Shown: positions 36,016-44,247 of the stretch, piece after piece
Layout of the letters: each line of letters opens with the position of its first letter
Position numbering within the stretch: the stretch's first letter is position 1
NCBI GenBank assembly: GCA_963834855.1
Contig: CAWIDH010000030.1
Coordinates: forward strand, 49,096 to 113,095
Origin: DATJKD01 sp963834855
GTDB taxonomy: Bacteria; Pseudomonadota; Gammaproteobacteria; Steroidobacterales; Steroidobacteraceae
Reading direction: 5' to 3'
Length of the DNA stretch: 64,000 nt
The notes under the pieces: model-generated
What the model saw: only the letters and a program-made list of their open reading frames with translations
Database searches by the model: none
Told to the model about the DNA's origin: nothing
Translations under genes and position numbers: made by a program

Positions 36016-36032
36016 GAAAGGAGACATACGCG

Positions 36033-36110
36033 ATGGCGTGGACGCTGCTGTTCGTTGCCGTGCTCATCGTGAGCGGCATACTGGGGCTCAAGCTGACACA
36101 CACCGCGTGA
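36033..36110 (+). CDS. Small membrane peptide of 25 residues
   Basis: ATG 36033 is preceded by AAAGGAGA at a suitable distance, a stronger ribosome site than most genes here. The product begins MAWTLLFVAVLIVSGILGL and ends KLTHTA: one hydrophobic helix with a short polar tail. It lies 17 bp after paaK and 3 bp before a GNAT gene, so it is probably in that transcript. No family recognised. Too short for certainty, but ribosome site, start, helix and spacing agree. Confidence 0.55.
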   Translation: MAWTLLFVAVLIVSGILGLKLTHTA

Positions 36111-36113
36111 GTC

Positions 36114-36596
36114 ATGGACCTGGTGCCGATATCGATCAGCGGCCGTCCCGAACGGGAAGTGCCGGAGCTGCCCGAGACGGCGCTCGAGGCGCTGGCGGGC
36201 ACGGCGATGCTCTATCGGGAGACCGGGTTCGACCCACCGTGGATCGGCTACCTGGTCGTCGACGGCGGTCAATGCGTCGGCACCTGCGCCTTCAAGTGCG
36301 CACCGGTAGACGGTCGGGTCGAGCTCGCCTACTTCACGTTCCCCGGGCACGAGGGACGAGGGCTCGCGACGCGGATGTGCTGCGAGCTGGTCAAGATGGC
36401 GCGCACCGCCGAGCCCGACGTCACGATCGCCGCGCAGACGCTGCCGGAACACGATGCGTCGACGCGCGTGCTCGAGAAGGCGGGTTTCCGCTGGCATTCC
36501 GAGCTCGAGCATCCCGAGGACGGGCGGGTGTGGGAATGGCGCCTGGAACCCGGGCTCACTCCACCGGGTGCACGCCCGGGCGGGACGCGACCGTGA
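36114..36596 (+). CDS. GNAT family N-acetyltransferase
   Basis: A 160-residue acetyltransferase. WIGYLVVDGGQCVGTCAFKC and VELAYFTFPGHEGRGLATRM contain the acetyl-CoA loop (H/Q-x-x-G-R-G-x-A) and core strands of the RimJ/GNAT fold, with AQTLPEHDASTRVLEKAGF after it. The substrate cannot be told. It begins 3 bp after the small membrane peptide and ends convergently with the FHA gene, overlapping by 41 bp. Confidence 0.8.
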   Translation: MDLVPISISGRPEREVPELPETALEALAGTAMLYRETGFDPPWIGYLVVDGGQCVGTCAFKCAPVDGRVELAYFTFPGHEGRGLATRMCCELVKMARTAEPDVTIAAQTLPEHDASTRVLEKAGFRWHSELEHPEDGRVWEWRLEPGLTPPGARPGGTRP

Positions 36597-37227
36597 TCGC
36601 CGCCGACGGACCGCCGAGCTCGAGGCTGATCAGCGGCGCCGTGTCGTAGAACTGCAGCGAGCACACCGGCGGCAGCAGGGCGCGCTCGACGAGCCGCCCG
36701 TCGAGGCGGGTCCCGTTGCGGCTTCCGAGGTCGACCACCCACCACCGGCCGTCGTCGAGCCTGACCTCGGCGTGCCTGCGGCTCACGAGCGGATCGTCGA
36801 AGTGCAGCTCGCAGCCCTCGTCGCGCCCGATGCGGAACGCCTTGAAGAACACCCGCTCGTGGCTGCCCGCGGTATCCTCCCAGCGCGCACGAACACTGTC
36901 GGTCGACCCGAACAGCAGGGTCGTGCTGCCGGCGGGCGCTTCCTCGTCAGCGGACGCCAATTGGGCGGCGGTGCCGGGATCGCGGACGACGCCGCCCAGC
37001 GTGAGCTCATAGATCCATGCGAGCGCCGCGGCGATCGGCAGGCCGAGCATGGCGACGATGATGAATGCGCGAACGGTCCATTCAGGCGCGCCGAAGGCAG
37101 GCAGCAGGTCCGTAGCCGCGAGCGACGCGCCCCAGGCGACGACCGCATAGGCCGCCACGATCTTGAACACGCCTCGACGGCTGAGCTCGCCGATGAGCGA
37201 CCCGATTCGCCTCGCCAGTGCTCGCAT
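36556..37227 (-). CDS. Membrane protein with cytoplasmic FHA domain
   Basis: A 223-residue protein. Two hydrophobic segments (residues 20-38 and 51-73) precede an FHA domain at about 125-200: AFRIGRDEGCELHFDDPLVS, RRHAEVRLDDGRWWVVDLGS and RNGTRLDGRLV carry the G-R, S-x-x-H and N-G signature that binds phosphothreonine. It is the last gene of the minus-strand run that starts with a Ser/Thr kinase at 45675, so that kinase or a substrate may be its partner; this is inference. The 3' end overlaps the GNAT gene on the other strand. Confidence 0.82.
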   Translation of the reverse strand: MRALARRIGSLIGELSRRGVFKIVAAYAVVAWGASLAATDLLPAFGAPEWTVRAFIIVAMLGLPIAAALAWIYELTLGGVVRDPGTAAQLASADEEAPAGSTTLLFGSTDSVRARWEDTAGSHERVFFKAFRIGRDEGCELHFDDPLVSRRHAEVRLDDGRWWVVDLGSRNGTRLDGRLVERALLPPVCSLQFYDTAPLISLELGGPSAAITVASRPGVHPVE

Positions 37228-37285
37228 CGTCCCCGGGGTGCTGGTCGTGTGGCTCGCACGCTACCACACCCGCACGCCGGCGAGG

Positions 37286-38893
37286 TCACGGCTGCGCGGC
37301 CACCGGCACGAAGAAGAAATCGCCGATCTCGTGGCCCGCGCCCTTGATGGCCTTGAACTCCGGGACCTGGCGGAAGCCGGTACGGGCCGCCGCGCCCCTG
37401 ACCCGCTCCTTGAGCTGCGCGAACAGCGAAGGCGCCGACATCACCGCGCGGTTCGACTCGAGCACCTCGAGGAAGGCACGCGCAAAGACCGAGTTGCCCT
37501 GGCCCCCTTCGTCGAGCACCGGCTGGTCGCCACCCGAGGAAATCAGCAGGCGGGCGCGCTTCGGCATGCGGATCCGCACATATTCGAGCGACACCTGCGA
37601 AGGGTCCTGGCGCATGAGGAAGCTCGGATCGTCCGACAGCAGCCCCGCGTAGCACGAATCCGCGACCACCAGGACGCGTCGCGCGGGCAGCCGCGCGAGG
37701 TGACCCGTCACCTGCTCGTTGGCGATCCAGAACGTGTCGACAGGCGGCGGGTCGGCGTTGATGGGCAGCCAGTAGCCGGCCTCCTGCGTGCCCGTGCGCA
37801 GCCGGGTGCCGTGGCCCGCGTAATAGATCAGGAGATTGTCCTCGGGCTTGAGCACGCCGTTCAGGTCGTTGAGTGCTCGCAGCATCGCGACGTCGTCGCC
37901 GTCGTCTACCACCGTCACGCTGAACCCGTAGCCCTCCTTGAGGACGCGGGCTGCGCGCCGCGCATCGTTGATCGGCGTCTGCAGCGGCTCGATTCGACGG
38001 TAGTTCTGGTTGCCGATCACGAGCGCGTAGTAACGCCCGAGGCCGAGCCCGGCGATCTGCCTCGGCGTCGCGACGGGGACGGGCTCGGCGGGCGTGCCCG
38101 CCGAACGGCCCGCCCCGGGCTCGCGGGTGCGCGCGGCGGGGAGGGCTGCAAGCCTCGCCTGGCTGCCGTCACGCTCGTGCTTCAACTGCGCGAGCAGGCT
38201 CTTGAGCGACGCGAGCTCCGCGGACGCGCCCTGTGCCACGCCCGCCTGCGCCGCGAGTTTCCGCTCGAGCTCGTCGACCTGCCGCTGGAGCGCCTCGATC
38301 TGACGGTCGCGCTCGTCGATCTGCCGCTGCAACTCCGCACGCTGCCGCTCGAGCTCCTGCCGGTACCCTTCCTCGAAGCCGACGTCGCCCTCGAGGCCGC
38401 CGGCCTCGCGATAGAGGTTCAGCGCCTGCAGTGCATCCTTCTCGACGCCGAGTCCCTGCTCGTAGAGCGTGCCGAGATTGAAACGCGCGCGCGAATGGCC
38501 CTGCTCGGCCGCCTTCCGGTACCACTCGGCCGCCCGGGCGTAATCCGGTGCGGTGCCGAGGCCCTTCTCGTAGATTTCCCCGACGACGGTTTGCGCCTCC
38601 GCATCGCCCGCCTGCGCCGATCCGAGCCAGATCGCAAGCGCGGTCTCGAGGTTCGCGCGGTCGTACTCGACCCATTCGCCGCCCCGCACGCGACATTCGG
38701 CGAGCGTCGTTCGAGTCGGGCGTCGTGGCGTCGAAAACGACTTTCCGCCCACGCGCCGCACCTGCGGCGGCAGCAGGCAGTCGACGATCTCGACGTCCTG
38801 TCGCTGCATCGCCGGTGCCTGAGCAGCGCTCACCGCATCGGCCGCGCCGCCCGCAAGTGCCGCTGCCAGCAGCGCAAACCCGGTCGCGCGCAT
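37286..38893 (-). CDS. Exported caspase-like protease (C14) with Sel1 repeats and coiled coil
   Basis: A 535-residue protein. The signal peptide covers residues 1-23. Two Sel1-type repeats follow (about 92-165: AEAQTVVGEIYEKGLGTAPD, SRARFNLGTLYEQGLGVEKD), then a coiled coil (about 175-240) rich in Glu, Gln and Arg. The caspase fold occupies 285-530: YYALVIGNQNYRRIEPLQTP, His361 in YYAGHGTRL and Cys414 in VVADSCYAGLL form the intact catalytic dyad. Such orthocaspases usually cut after Arg or Lys; the substrate is unknown. I chose ATG 38893 for the signal peptide. It lies between the tri-heme lipoprotein and the FHA protein on the same strand. Confidence 0.85.
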   Translation of the reverse strand: MRATGFALLAAALAGGAADAVSAAQAPAMQRQDVEIVDCLLPPQVRRVGGKSFSTPRRPTRTTLAECRVRGGEWVEYDRANLETALAIWLGSAQAGDAEAQTVVGEIYEKGLGTAPDYARAAEWYRKAAEQGHSRARFNLGTLYEQGLGVEKDALQALNLYREAGGLEGDVGFEEGYRQELERQRAELQRQIDERDRQIEALQRQVDELERKLAAQAGVAQGASAELASLKSLLAQLKHERDGSQARLAALPAARTREPGAGRSAGTPAEPVPVATPRQIAGLGLGRYYALVIGNQNYRRIEPLQTPINDARRAARVLKEGYGFSVTVVDDGDDVAMLRALNDLNGVLKPEDNLLIYYAGHGTRLRTGTQEAGYWLPINADPPPVDTFWIANEQVTGHLARLPARRVLVVADSCYAGLLSDDPSFLMRQDPSQVSLEYVRIRMPKRARLLISSGGDQPVLDEGGQGNSVFARAFLEVLESNRAVMSAPSLFAQLKERVRGAAARTGFRQVPEFKAIKGAGHEIGDFFFVPVAAQP

Positions 38894-38915
38894 GCGGGGG
38901 TAAATCAGAGGTTCC

Positions 38916-41900
38916 CTAAGGGCACGCGGGGTCGCTACCAAATTCCGTGTCATATGCACCCTGTTCGATCCATTGCTTGAGACCCGGCAGGACCTCGTTC
39001 CGCACGACCGCATCGCCCGTCAAGTCGAGTCCCCGTCCGCTGTGCGTGAGCTGGCCCGTGGGTTTCAGCAGCAGCGCGCTCGCCGGCGGATCCGCCAGCG
39101 ACACATAGGGTGTTGCCAGCGGTTCGTCGGCGTCGACACCGCACCGCATCCGCGCGTAGCCCTCCTGCGTGTTCGCGCCGAGAAAGCCGATCGGGCTCTG
39201 GGGTCGGCCATGGCAGCTGCCGCAGGTCGTAACGAGCCCCACGGTCGCACGCAACCGCTCGAACGACACGGCATCGCCGGGCTGTGGGGCATCGCTCAAG
39301 TGCAGGTCCTCGTGACCGACGAAGCCGATCTCCACCGTTCCGCTCACGTCCAGGTCGTCCGCGGTCGCATCCGCGTACTCGGCGCGGAAGGCGATGCGTG
39401 CGCCGTCGTCGGACAGGCTGCGCTGCATCGAGTCCGGGGCGGCGGTTACGAACGCGGTCATCCGCCCCGGGGGTGGCGTGTACGGGAACCGGCCGTCTGG
39501 AATCTCCGCGCTGCCGGCGTCGAAGAATCGGACTCCGCGCGCGCGCCCGCCGACGACGCAGTCGTTGATGTCGATCATCACCGCCGCGTAGGCGCTGCCG
39601 TCGTTCGGCCGCGTCGGCACGTCCCGTCGGCAGGCTCGTACGACGAGTTGCGTCGGGACGTAGACGCCAAAGCTCGTGGCCGAGCCGGCGGTGTCGCCAT
39701 CCGCGTCTTCGACTAAGACCGAAATCGGTATCGGCGCGTCCACGACCGCGCCCGTCGGCACCGTGACGCACACGGCGAGAGCATCGGTGCACGGGGCCGC
39801 GGTGACGCCGGCCGCATTGTCGGCGATCGCGACCGACCGCAGCGTGCGCGCGCCGTCGCCCCCGCTGTCCGTGCGCAGGCGCACCGCCAGCGGCGTGCCG
39901 ACCCCCGCATCGACCGGCACGGGCAGCAGCGGATCCTGGTCGGCGATGGCCGCCACCAGCGGGACCGTGTCACGACGCTCGCGGATTTCGCAGGCGGTGG
40001 CGGCGGAACCATCTGCCATGGCCTCCGCGCAGCTCGCCACGGCGGTGCCGGAGACCGAAAGGCTGAGCTTGTACGTTCCCTTCACGTCTACGCCGACGAG
40101 CGTGGGCGTTGCGGAATCGGCGAAGCTCAGGTGCGCCTGGCTGCCGGCGGGCGCCTCGAGGTGCCACGCATAGCCGCCGCCCGGAAAGAGCGTGCTCGCG
40201 CGCCCATCGAGGGGGTAGTCGGCGCCGCGCACCAGCGTGTCATCTGCCGCGGCCAGCCCACCGATCGCCGCCACCGGACCCGGGCGGTGGATCTCGGAAG
40301 TCGCATCGTTGCCGTCGTCGCGGAAGTGCTCGGACAGCATCTGCGCCGCGGAATGCCCGTCGGGCGCTTCCGGCAGTGGCAGCCAGAAGCGGTCCATCGT
40401 CAACCGCGCAAGCGGCATCCGCCCGCTCTCGAGCATCGTCGTGAGGCTGACCGCATCCGCGAACTCGGCGTAGCTGCCGATGGCGAACTGTCCGGTGCCC
40501 AACGGCCCGGGTACGTGCATCACGTGGCAGGAACGACAGTTGCGAGCGAAGACGTCCTGGTAGATCGACTCGGCATCCGCCGGGTTTCCCTCAGTGGTGC
40601 TGCGCCAGGTCGCCGGCACGTAGCCGCCATCGAAGCTGGCCGACGGCAGGCCCGGCCCGCCGTACCAGCCTTCGAGCAAGTCCCGCGCCAGCGGGAAGCG
40701 CCGCGCGTCCCCGTAGGTCAGGTAGGCGAGGTGGTTCAGGCGCTTGAACGCCGCCTGCTGCTCCGCCCGGCTGAAACGCACGACGAGCGCCTGCTCGGTA
40801 TCCGTGAAGGACGGGTCGCCAGCGTTCGAGAACGCCGGGTCGGTGTCGGAATAGAGCAGCGAATCAAGATCCCAGGGCAGGAAGGCGCTGGCGACGTCGC
40901 CGCCGTTGCCGTAGCGTGTGGGATCGCCTGCATCGAGGCCCCGCGGCGTGCCGCTGTGACACACGGTGCAGGACCCCGGCATGAATTTCTCTCCCCGACC
41001 GTCCAGGTCGATGGAGAGCACGCGCCGGAAGTCGCCCTGCCGGGTCGGCGCATAGGTGTAGAACTTGGTGATCCGTCGTGGACCGCTGGCCGGGGAATGC
41101 GAGAACTCCATCGCGACCGCAACGATCGGCTGCAGCGTGCGCGCCGCGCCCTCGAGACTCCCGTAGTTGATGACCACGCTGTAGACGTCGCAGGCGCCGG
41201 GTGTCGCCTCCGCCAGGGTCGCCGGTGTCGCGCCGCCGTCGCAGGCGCCGAGCCGCGCGTACATGTCGCGGCCGAAGCCGAGATCGAAATTGTTGAGGTA
41301 CGCGGCGTGCGCGCCGGTGGCGGAATTTCCCAAGGATCCACGCATCGCTTCCCAGTCGATCGCCCCGGTCGCGAACCCGGCCCGGGCGAGCCAACCCGAC
41401 AGCGTCGCTTTTGCCGCATGGCCCTCGGCGTCGTCGATCGTCCGGTAATAGGCGTCGGCGGAGGCCCGCGTGTCCATCGTGCGCGAGGCCGCGCCGTGGA
41501 CCTGGTCCAGCGTGACGACAGCCTCCGACGACACGCCATCCGAGGCCGCGGCGAAGCCCCGCGTCGCCGACTTCGCAGCAGCCGGCGCCGACGACGTCCC
41601 GACGACGGTCCCATGGGCATCGAGCACGCAGAGCCCTGCCTGCACACCGGCGGGCAGCGTGCCCGTCGGCGTGATCGCGATGCGCAACGTGAGCTCGGCC
41701 TCGTCGATTGTCGACGGATCCACCGCGAGTTGCGGCTGCGCCTGCCCGACGTGCGTCAGCACGTCGTCCATGACCAGCGACGGCAGCGGGCGGGCGAAGC
41801 GCGGATTGCGCGCGTCCGCGCAGTCCGGGCCGCCCGTGCCGTTCGCCGCGAGCCAGCGCCCGGGCAGCGTGACCGTCTTCGCCGTGAGCGGAAACTCCGT

Positions 41901-42503
41901 GTGGCGCGTGCCTTCGAGGTCGGTGTAGCTCAAGCGCTGCTCGATCGTGAGCTCGAAGGCGAGGTCGGCCGCGAGCGAGGAGACCACGTCGGTCACTGCC
42001 ACGACGGTGAATTCCGGGCTGCCGGAATACGTGAGGAAGGCGTCGGGATCGAGCGCTTCGTCCACGGTCACGGTCACGAGCGCGTCGTCGCTCTGCCCGT
42101 TGCCGTCGGTGGCGGTCATGCGGAACTGGAGCTCGGCCGCCCTGTCGGGCACGCGGAATTTCACGGTGCTCTCGTTTCGCTTCACGAGCGCGACGCCCTC
42201 GGCCGCCGTGTTGAGCGGCGTCCAGTCCCAGCGCAGCACGGGCACGGTCGTGCCGCGGCTGTCCTTGCCGCTCAGGCGCACCTCCGAGCCGGCGCGGACC
42301 GTGAGCGCGATGTCGCCGCCTGTGTTCGTGAACGGGTGATTGAGTGCCTTCACGTTCGCGACCGGGGCTGTCGTGGGCTGCTCGCCGACGTCGCTTGCGC
42401 CGCCGCATCCGGCGAGCGCCAGCGCGCAGGCCGCAAGCGTCGGCGCGACGCGGTGCCGGCCTCGCACCGGCCGCTCAGCGACCGAACTCGTAGCGCATGC
42501 CAC
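38916..42503 (-). CDS. Large tri-heme c-type cytochrome lipoprotein
   Basis: A 1195-residue secreted protein of no family I can name. The N-terminal segment ends in a lipobox (LALAGCGG), so it is probably an outer-membrane lipoprotein. Three heme-c sites are visible: CTVCH near residue 512, CRSCH near 656 and CGSCH near 1094. The parts between are beta-rich, with Ig/cadherin-like stretches (VTVTVDEA near 130, VGVDVKGTYKLSLSV near 810). It starts at GTG 42503 and overlaps the beta-barrel gene by 29 bp, which hints at a joint outer-membrane electron-transfer role; that link is inferred. A short repeat-like AGGTTCCCTAAGG lies just before its stop, in the gap to the caspase gene. Confidence 0.78.
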   Translation of the reverse strand: MACATSSVAERPVRGRHRVAPTLAACALALAGCGGASDVGEQPTTAPVANVKALNHPFTNTGGDIALTVRAGSEVRLSGKDSRGTTVPVLRWDWTPLNTAAEGVALVKRNESTVKFRVPDRAAELQFRMTATDGNGQSDDALVTVTVDEALDPDAFLTYSGSPEFTVVAVTDVVSSLAADLAFELTIEQRLSYTDLEGTRHTEFPLTAKTVTLPGRWLAANGTGGPDCADARNPRFARPLPSLVMDDVLTHVGQAQPQLAVDPSTIDEAELTLRIAITPTGTLPAGVQAGLCVLDAHGTVVGTSSAPAAAKSATRGFAAASDGVSSEAVVTLDQVHGAASRTMDTRASADAYYRTIDDAEGHAAKATLSGWLARAGFATGAIDWEAMRGSLGNSATGAHAAYLNNFDLGFGRDMYARLGACDGGATPATLAEATPGACDVYSVVINYGSLEGAARTLQPIVAVAMEFSHSPASGPRRITKFYTYAPTRQGDFRRVLSIDLDGRGEKFMPGSCTVCHSGTPRGLDAGDPTRYGNGGDVASAFLPWDLDSLLYSDTDPAFSNAGDPSFTDTEQALVVRFSRAEQQAAFKRLNHLAYLTYGDARRFPLARDLLEGWYGGPGLPSASFDGGYVPATWRSTTEGNPADAESIYQDVFARNCRSCHVMHVPGPLGTGQFAIGSYAEFADAVSLTTMLESGRMPLARLTMDRFWLPLPEAPDGHSAAQMLSEHFRDDGNDATSEIHRPGPVAAIGGLAAADDTLVRGADYPLDGRASTLFPGGGYAWHLEAPAGSQAHLSFADSATPTLVGVDVKGTYKLSLSVSGTAVASCAEAMADGSAATACEIRERRDTVPLVAAIADQDPLLPVPVDAGVGTPLAVRLRTDSGGDGARTLRSVAIADNAAGVTAAPCTDALAVCVTVPTGAVVDAPIPISVLVEDADGDTAGSATSFGVYVPTQLVVRACRRDVPTRPNDGSAYAAVMIDINDCVVGGRARGVRFFDAGSAEIPDGRFPYTPPPGRMTAFVTAAPDSMQRSLSDDGARIAFRAEYADATADDLDVSGTVEIGFVGHEDLHLSDAPQPGDAVSFERLRATVGLVTTCGSCHGRPQSPIGFLGANTQEGYARMRCGVDADEPLATPYVSLADPPASALLLKPTGQLTHSGRGLDLTGDAVVRNEVLPGLKQWIEQGAYDTEFGSDPACP

Positions 42504-43938
42504 CGGTGATCACCGAGTCGGAGTAGTCGTCGAGGTCGAGGACTTCGAGGTACTGCACGAAGCCCATCAGCCCGCCGGCCAGCACCACGGTCACACCCGC
42601 GGCGGCCGTGTAGTAGTCCTCGTCCGGCGGATCGGTCGGGACGTTGAAGTCGACGAAGATGTTCTGCAGCAGCTGCTCGTACGCATCCGCATAGCGTGCG
42701 GAGACACGCCGCACGTCGTCCAGCGTCTCGCGGTGGTAACGGCCGCTCAGGTACGGCACGAGCACGCCGAAGCGCGGCGTAAACACGTACTGGATCTGCA
42801 GTCCGGCGTTGGCGTCCAGCGACTCGATGTCCTGGTCGCCGATCTGCAGGTCGAACGGATCTACCGGGCTGTTTTCGACGGTGTTGACGCTGCTTTCGCG
42901 GAAGCCGTCGACCCGCGCGTCGAGGTAGTCGAGACCCAGTGACGGTTCGACCGAGAAACCGCCCCAGCGGAAGGCGTAGCCGGCGGCGACGGTCGCGAGC
43001 AGCGAGCTGCTGTCTGTCGAGCCGGTGGCCAGGCTGTCTACCGCGGGGATCAGCGGGTTCTGCGACGGGTAGGTGATGCGACGCCGCGAGTCGTGCGTCA
43101 AACGCTGGTAGCCGAGTGAGCCGTTGAGGTAAGCGCGCTCGCCTTCGAGCAGGCCGTAGACGATGCCGCTGTACCCATCCGACTCGATGAGCCCGTCGAC
43201 GACGCTGCGCGCGGAGTCGAAGTCGACCTCCTTACTCGAGTAACCGATCATCACGCCGGCCGCGAGGCTCGGCGAGAACCGGTAGTCCACGCCGAAGGTG
43301 ACTTCCTGGCCCTCGAAGTCGAACGCATCCTCGAGGACGGTCGGGTCCTTGTCGCCGTAACCGAAGGCACCGTCCAGGAACCAGCTCCACGGACTCCCGA
43401 TCTGCTCGGCATCGGCGCTCGCGCCGCCGCCGAGCGGCAGCGTGCCCGCCTGCGCGACGCGAATGGCGCCGTCACCGGCGTGGATGGCGCGCGCCACACG
43501 GGGGCCACTGATGCCCCAGCGCAAGGCCGCCATGCGCGCGGACAAGGCCGAGATCTGGCTGGCCGCGAACTCCGTGGTCATCGAGCCCTGCGCGGCCAGC
43601 TCCTCGGCGGCCGTCCAGCGCAATGCAAAACCCAGGGCGTCGATGTCGAGCGACAGGCTGAAGGTCGTCTCACCCGTGCCCAGCAGCTCGTTCGCGGTGT
43701 GCACGAGCTCGCGCGTCTCCTCGAAGACGCCAAAGACATCGTCCGGACAGGCCGGCCCGGGGCCAGCCGCGCAGGGCCCGGACAGCGCGTCGAAGGTCGC
43801 CTGGTTGGCCTGCGCCGCGGCGGTCTCGAGCGCGTTGAACTGGGCGAGGATGCGCGGATCCGTCAGGTCCGCGCGTGCCGCCAGCGGCACGATCGCCGTG
43901 ACCATCAGGCCGAACAAACCCTTGAGCCTGGAGCTCAC
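42475..43938 (-). CDS. Outer-membrane beta-barrel protein, autotransporter-domain type
   Basis: A 487-residue exported protein. The signal peptide (1-23) ends PLAARA. A helical N-terminal part (25-160) includes a Cys pair (GPCAAGPGPACPDD), then a beta-barrel region from about 180: WSWFLDGAFGYGDKD, VTFGVDYRFSPSLAAGVMIG, SGIVYGLLEGERAYLNGSLG and RWGGFSVEPSLGLDYLDARV alternate like autotransporter beta domains, ending GGMRYEFGR. There is no large passenger. The start is GTG 43938, 70 bases after a predicted promoter. It overlaps the tri-heme lipoprotein gene, which suggests a shared complex. Confidence 0.75.
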   Translation of the reverse strand: MSSRLKGLFGLMVTAIVPLAARADLTDPRILAQFNALETAAAQANQATFDALSGPCAAGPGPACPDDVFGVFEETRELVHTANELLGTGETTFSLSLDIDALGFALRWTAAEELAAQGSMTTEFAASQISALSARMAALRWGISGPRVARAIHAGDGAIRVAQAGTLPLGGGASADAEQIGSPWSWFLDGAFGYGDKDPTVLEDAFDFEGQEVTFGVDYRFSPSLAAGVMIGYSSKEVDFDSARSVVDGLIESDGYSGIVYGLLEGERAYLNGSLGYQRLTHDSRRRITYPSQNPLIPAVDSLATGSTDSSSLLATVAAGYAFRWGGFSVEPSLGLDYLDARVDGFRESSVNTVENSPVDPFDLQIGDQDIESLDANAGLQIQYVFTPRFGVLVPYLSGRYHRETLDDVRRVSARYADAYEQLLQNIFVDFNVPTDPPDEDYYTAAAGVTVVLAGGLMGFVQYLEVLDLDDYSDSVITGGMRYEFGR

Positions 43939-44014
43939 GCTGTCACGGCCCGGTCAGCCACTTTACGATGTTGAGTCCCGTGCACCAGCTTTGCGCTGAC
44001 GCTATCGTGCCCGG

Positions 44015-44043
44015 ACGCTATTTCCGTAGCGGTGGCTTGTCAA
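44015..44043 (-). promoter_or_regulatory. Sigma-70-like promoter for beta-barrel/cytochrome run
   Basis: On the minus strand TTGACA (44043-44038) and TAGCGT (44020-44015) are 17 bases apart. It lies in the 309-bp gap 43939-44247 between the kinase and beta-barrel genes; the rest of that gap holds no gene or clear site that I could support. Confidence 0.6.
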
Positions 44044-44247
44044 GAAGATGGGTTTTCGTCGCTGTTCTGCAGCAGTCACGGTCGGAATCTTACTCTGCGC
44101 GGCGTGCCGGTCGGGCCGGATGGCGGTGTTTTCGGCCCGGCGAACCCACCGCTGGTCGCGCGAGACGTGGCGGGCCGCCCGTGTTCTCACGGTCGCGCCC
44201 ATGATCCGGTTGCGCGCCCGAGCTCTGGACCGGCCGCGCGCGCGGAT

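Noticed and set aside
40131..42509. 792-codon plus-strand frame opposite the tri-heme lipoprotein gene
   Set aside because: Arg/Gly/His-rich, no domain; the opposite strand has a lipobox and three CxxCH motifs.
44002..44202. 66-codon minus-strand frame in the gap before the beta-barrel gene
   Set aside because: Arg-rich, no ribosome site, and it spans the predicted promoter.
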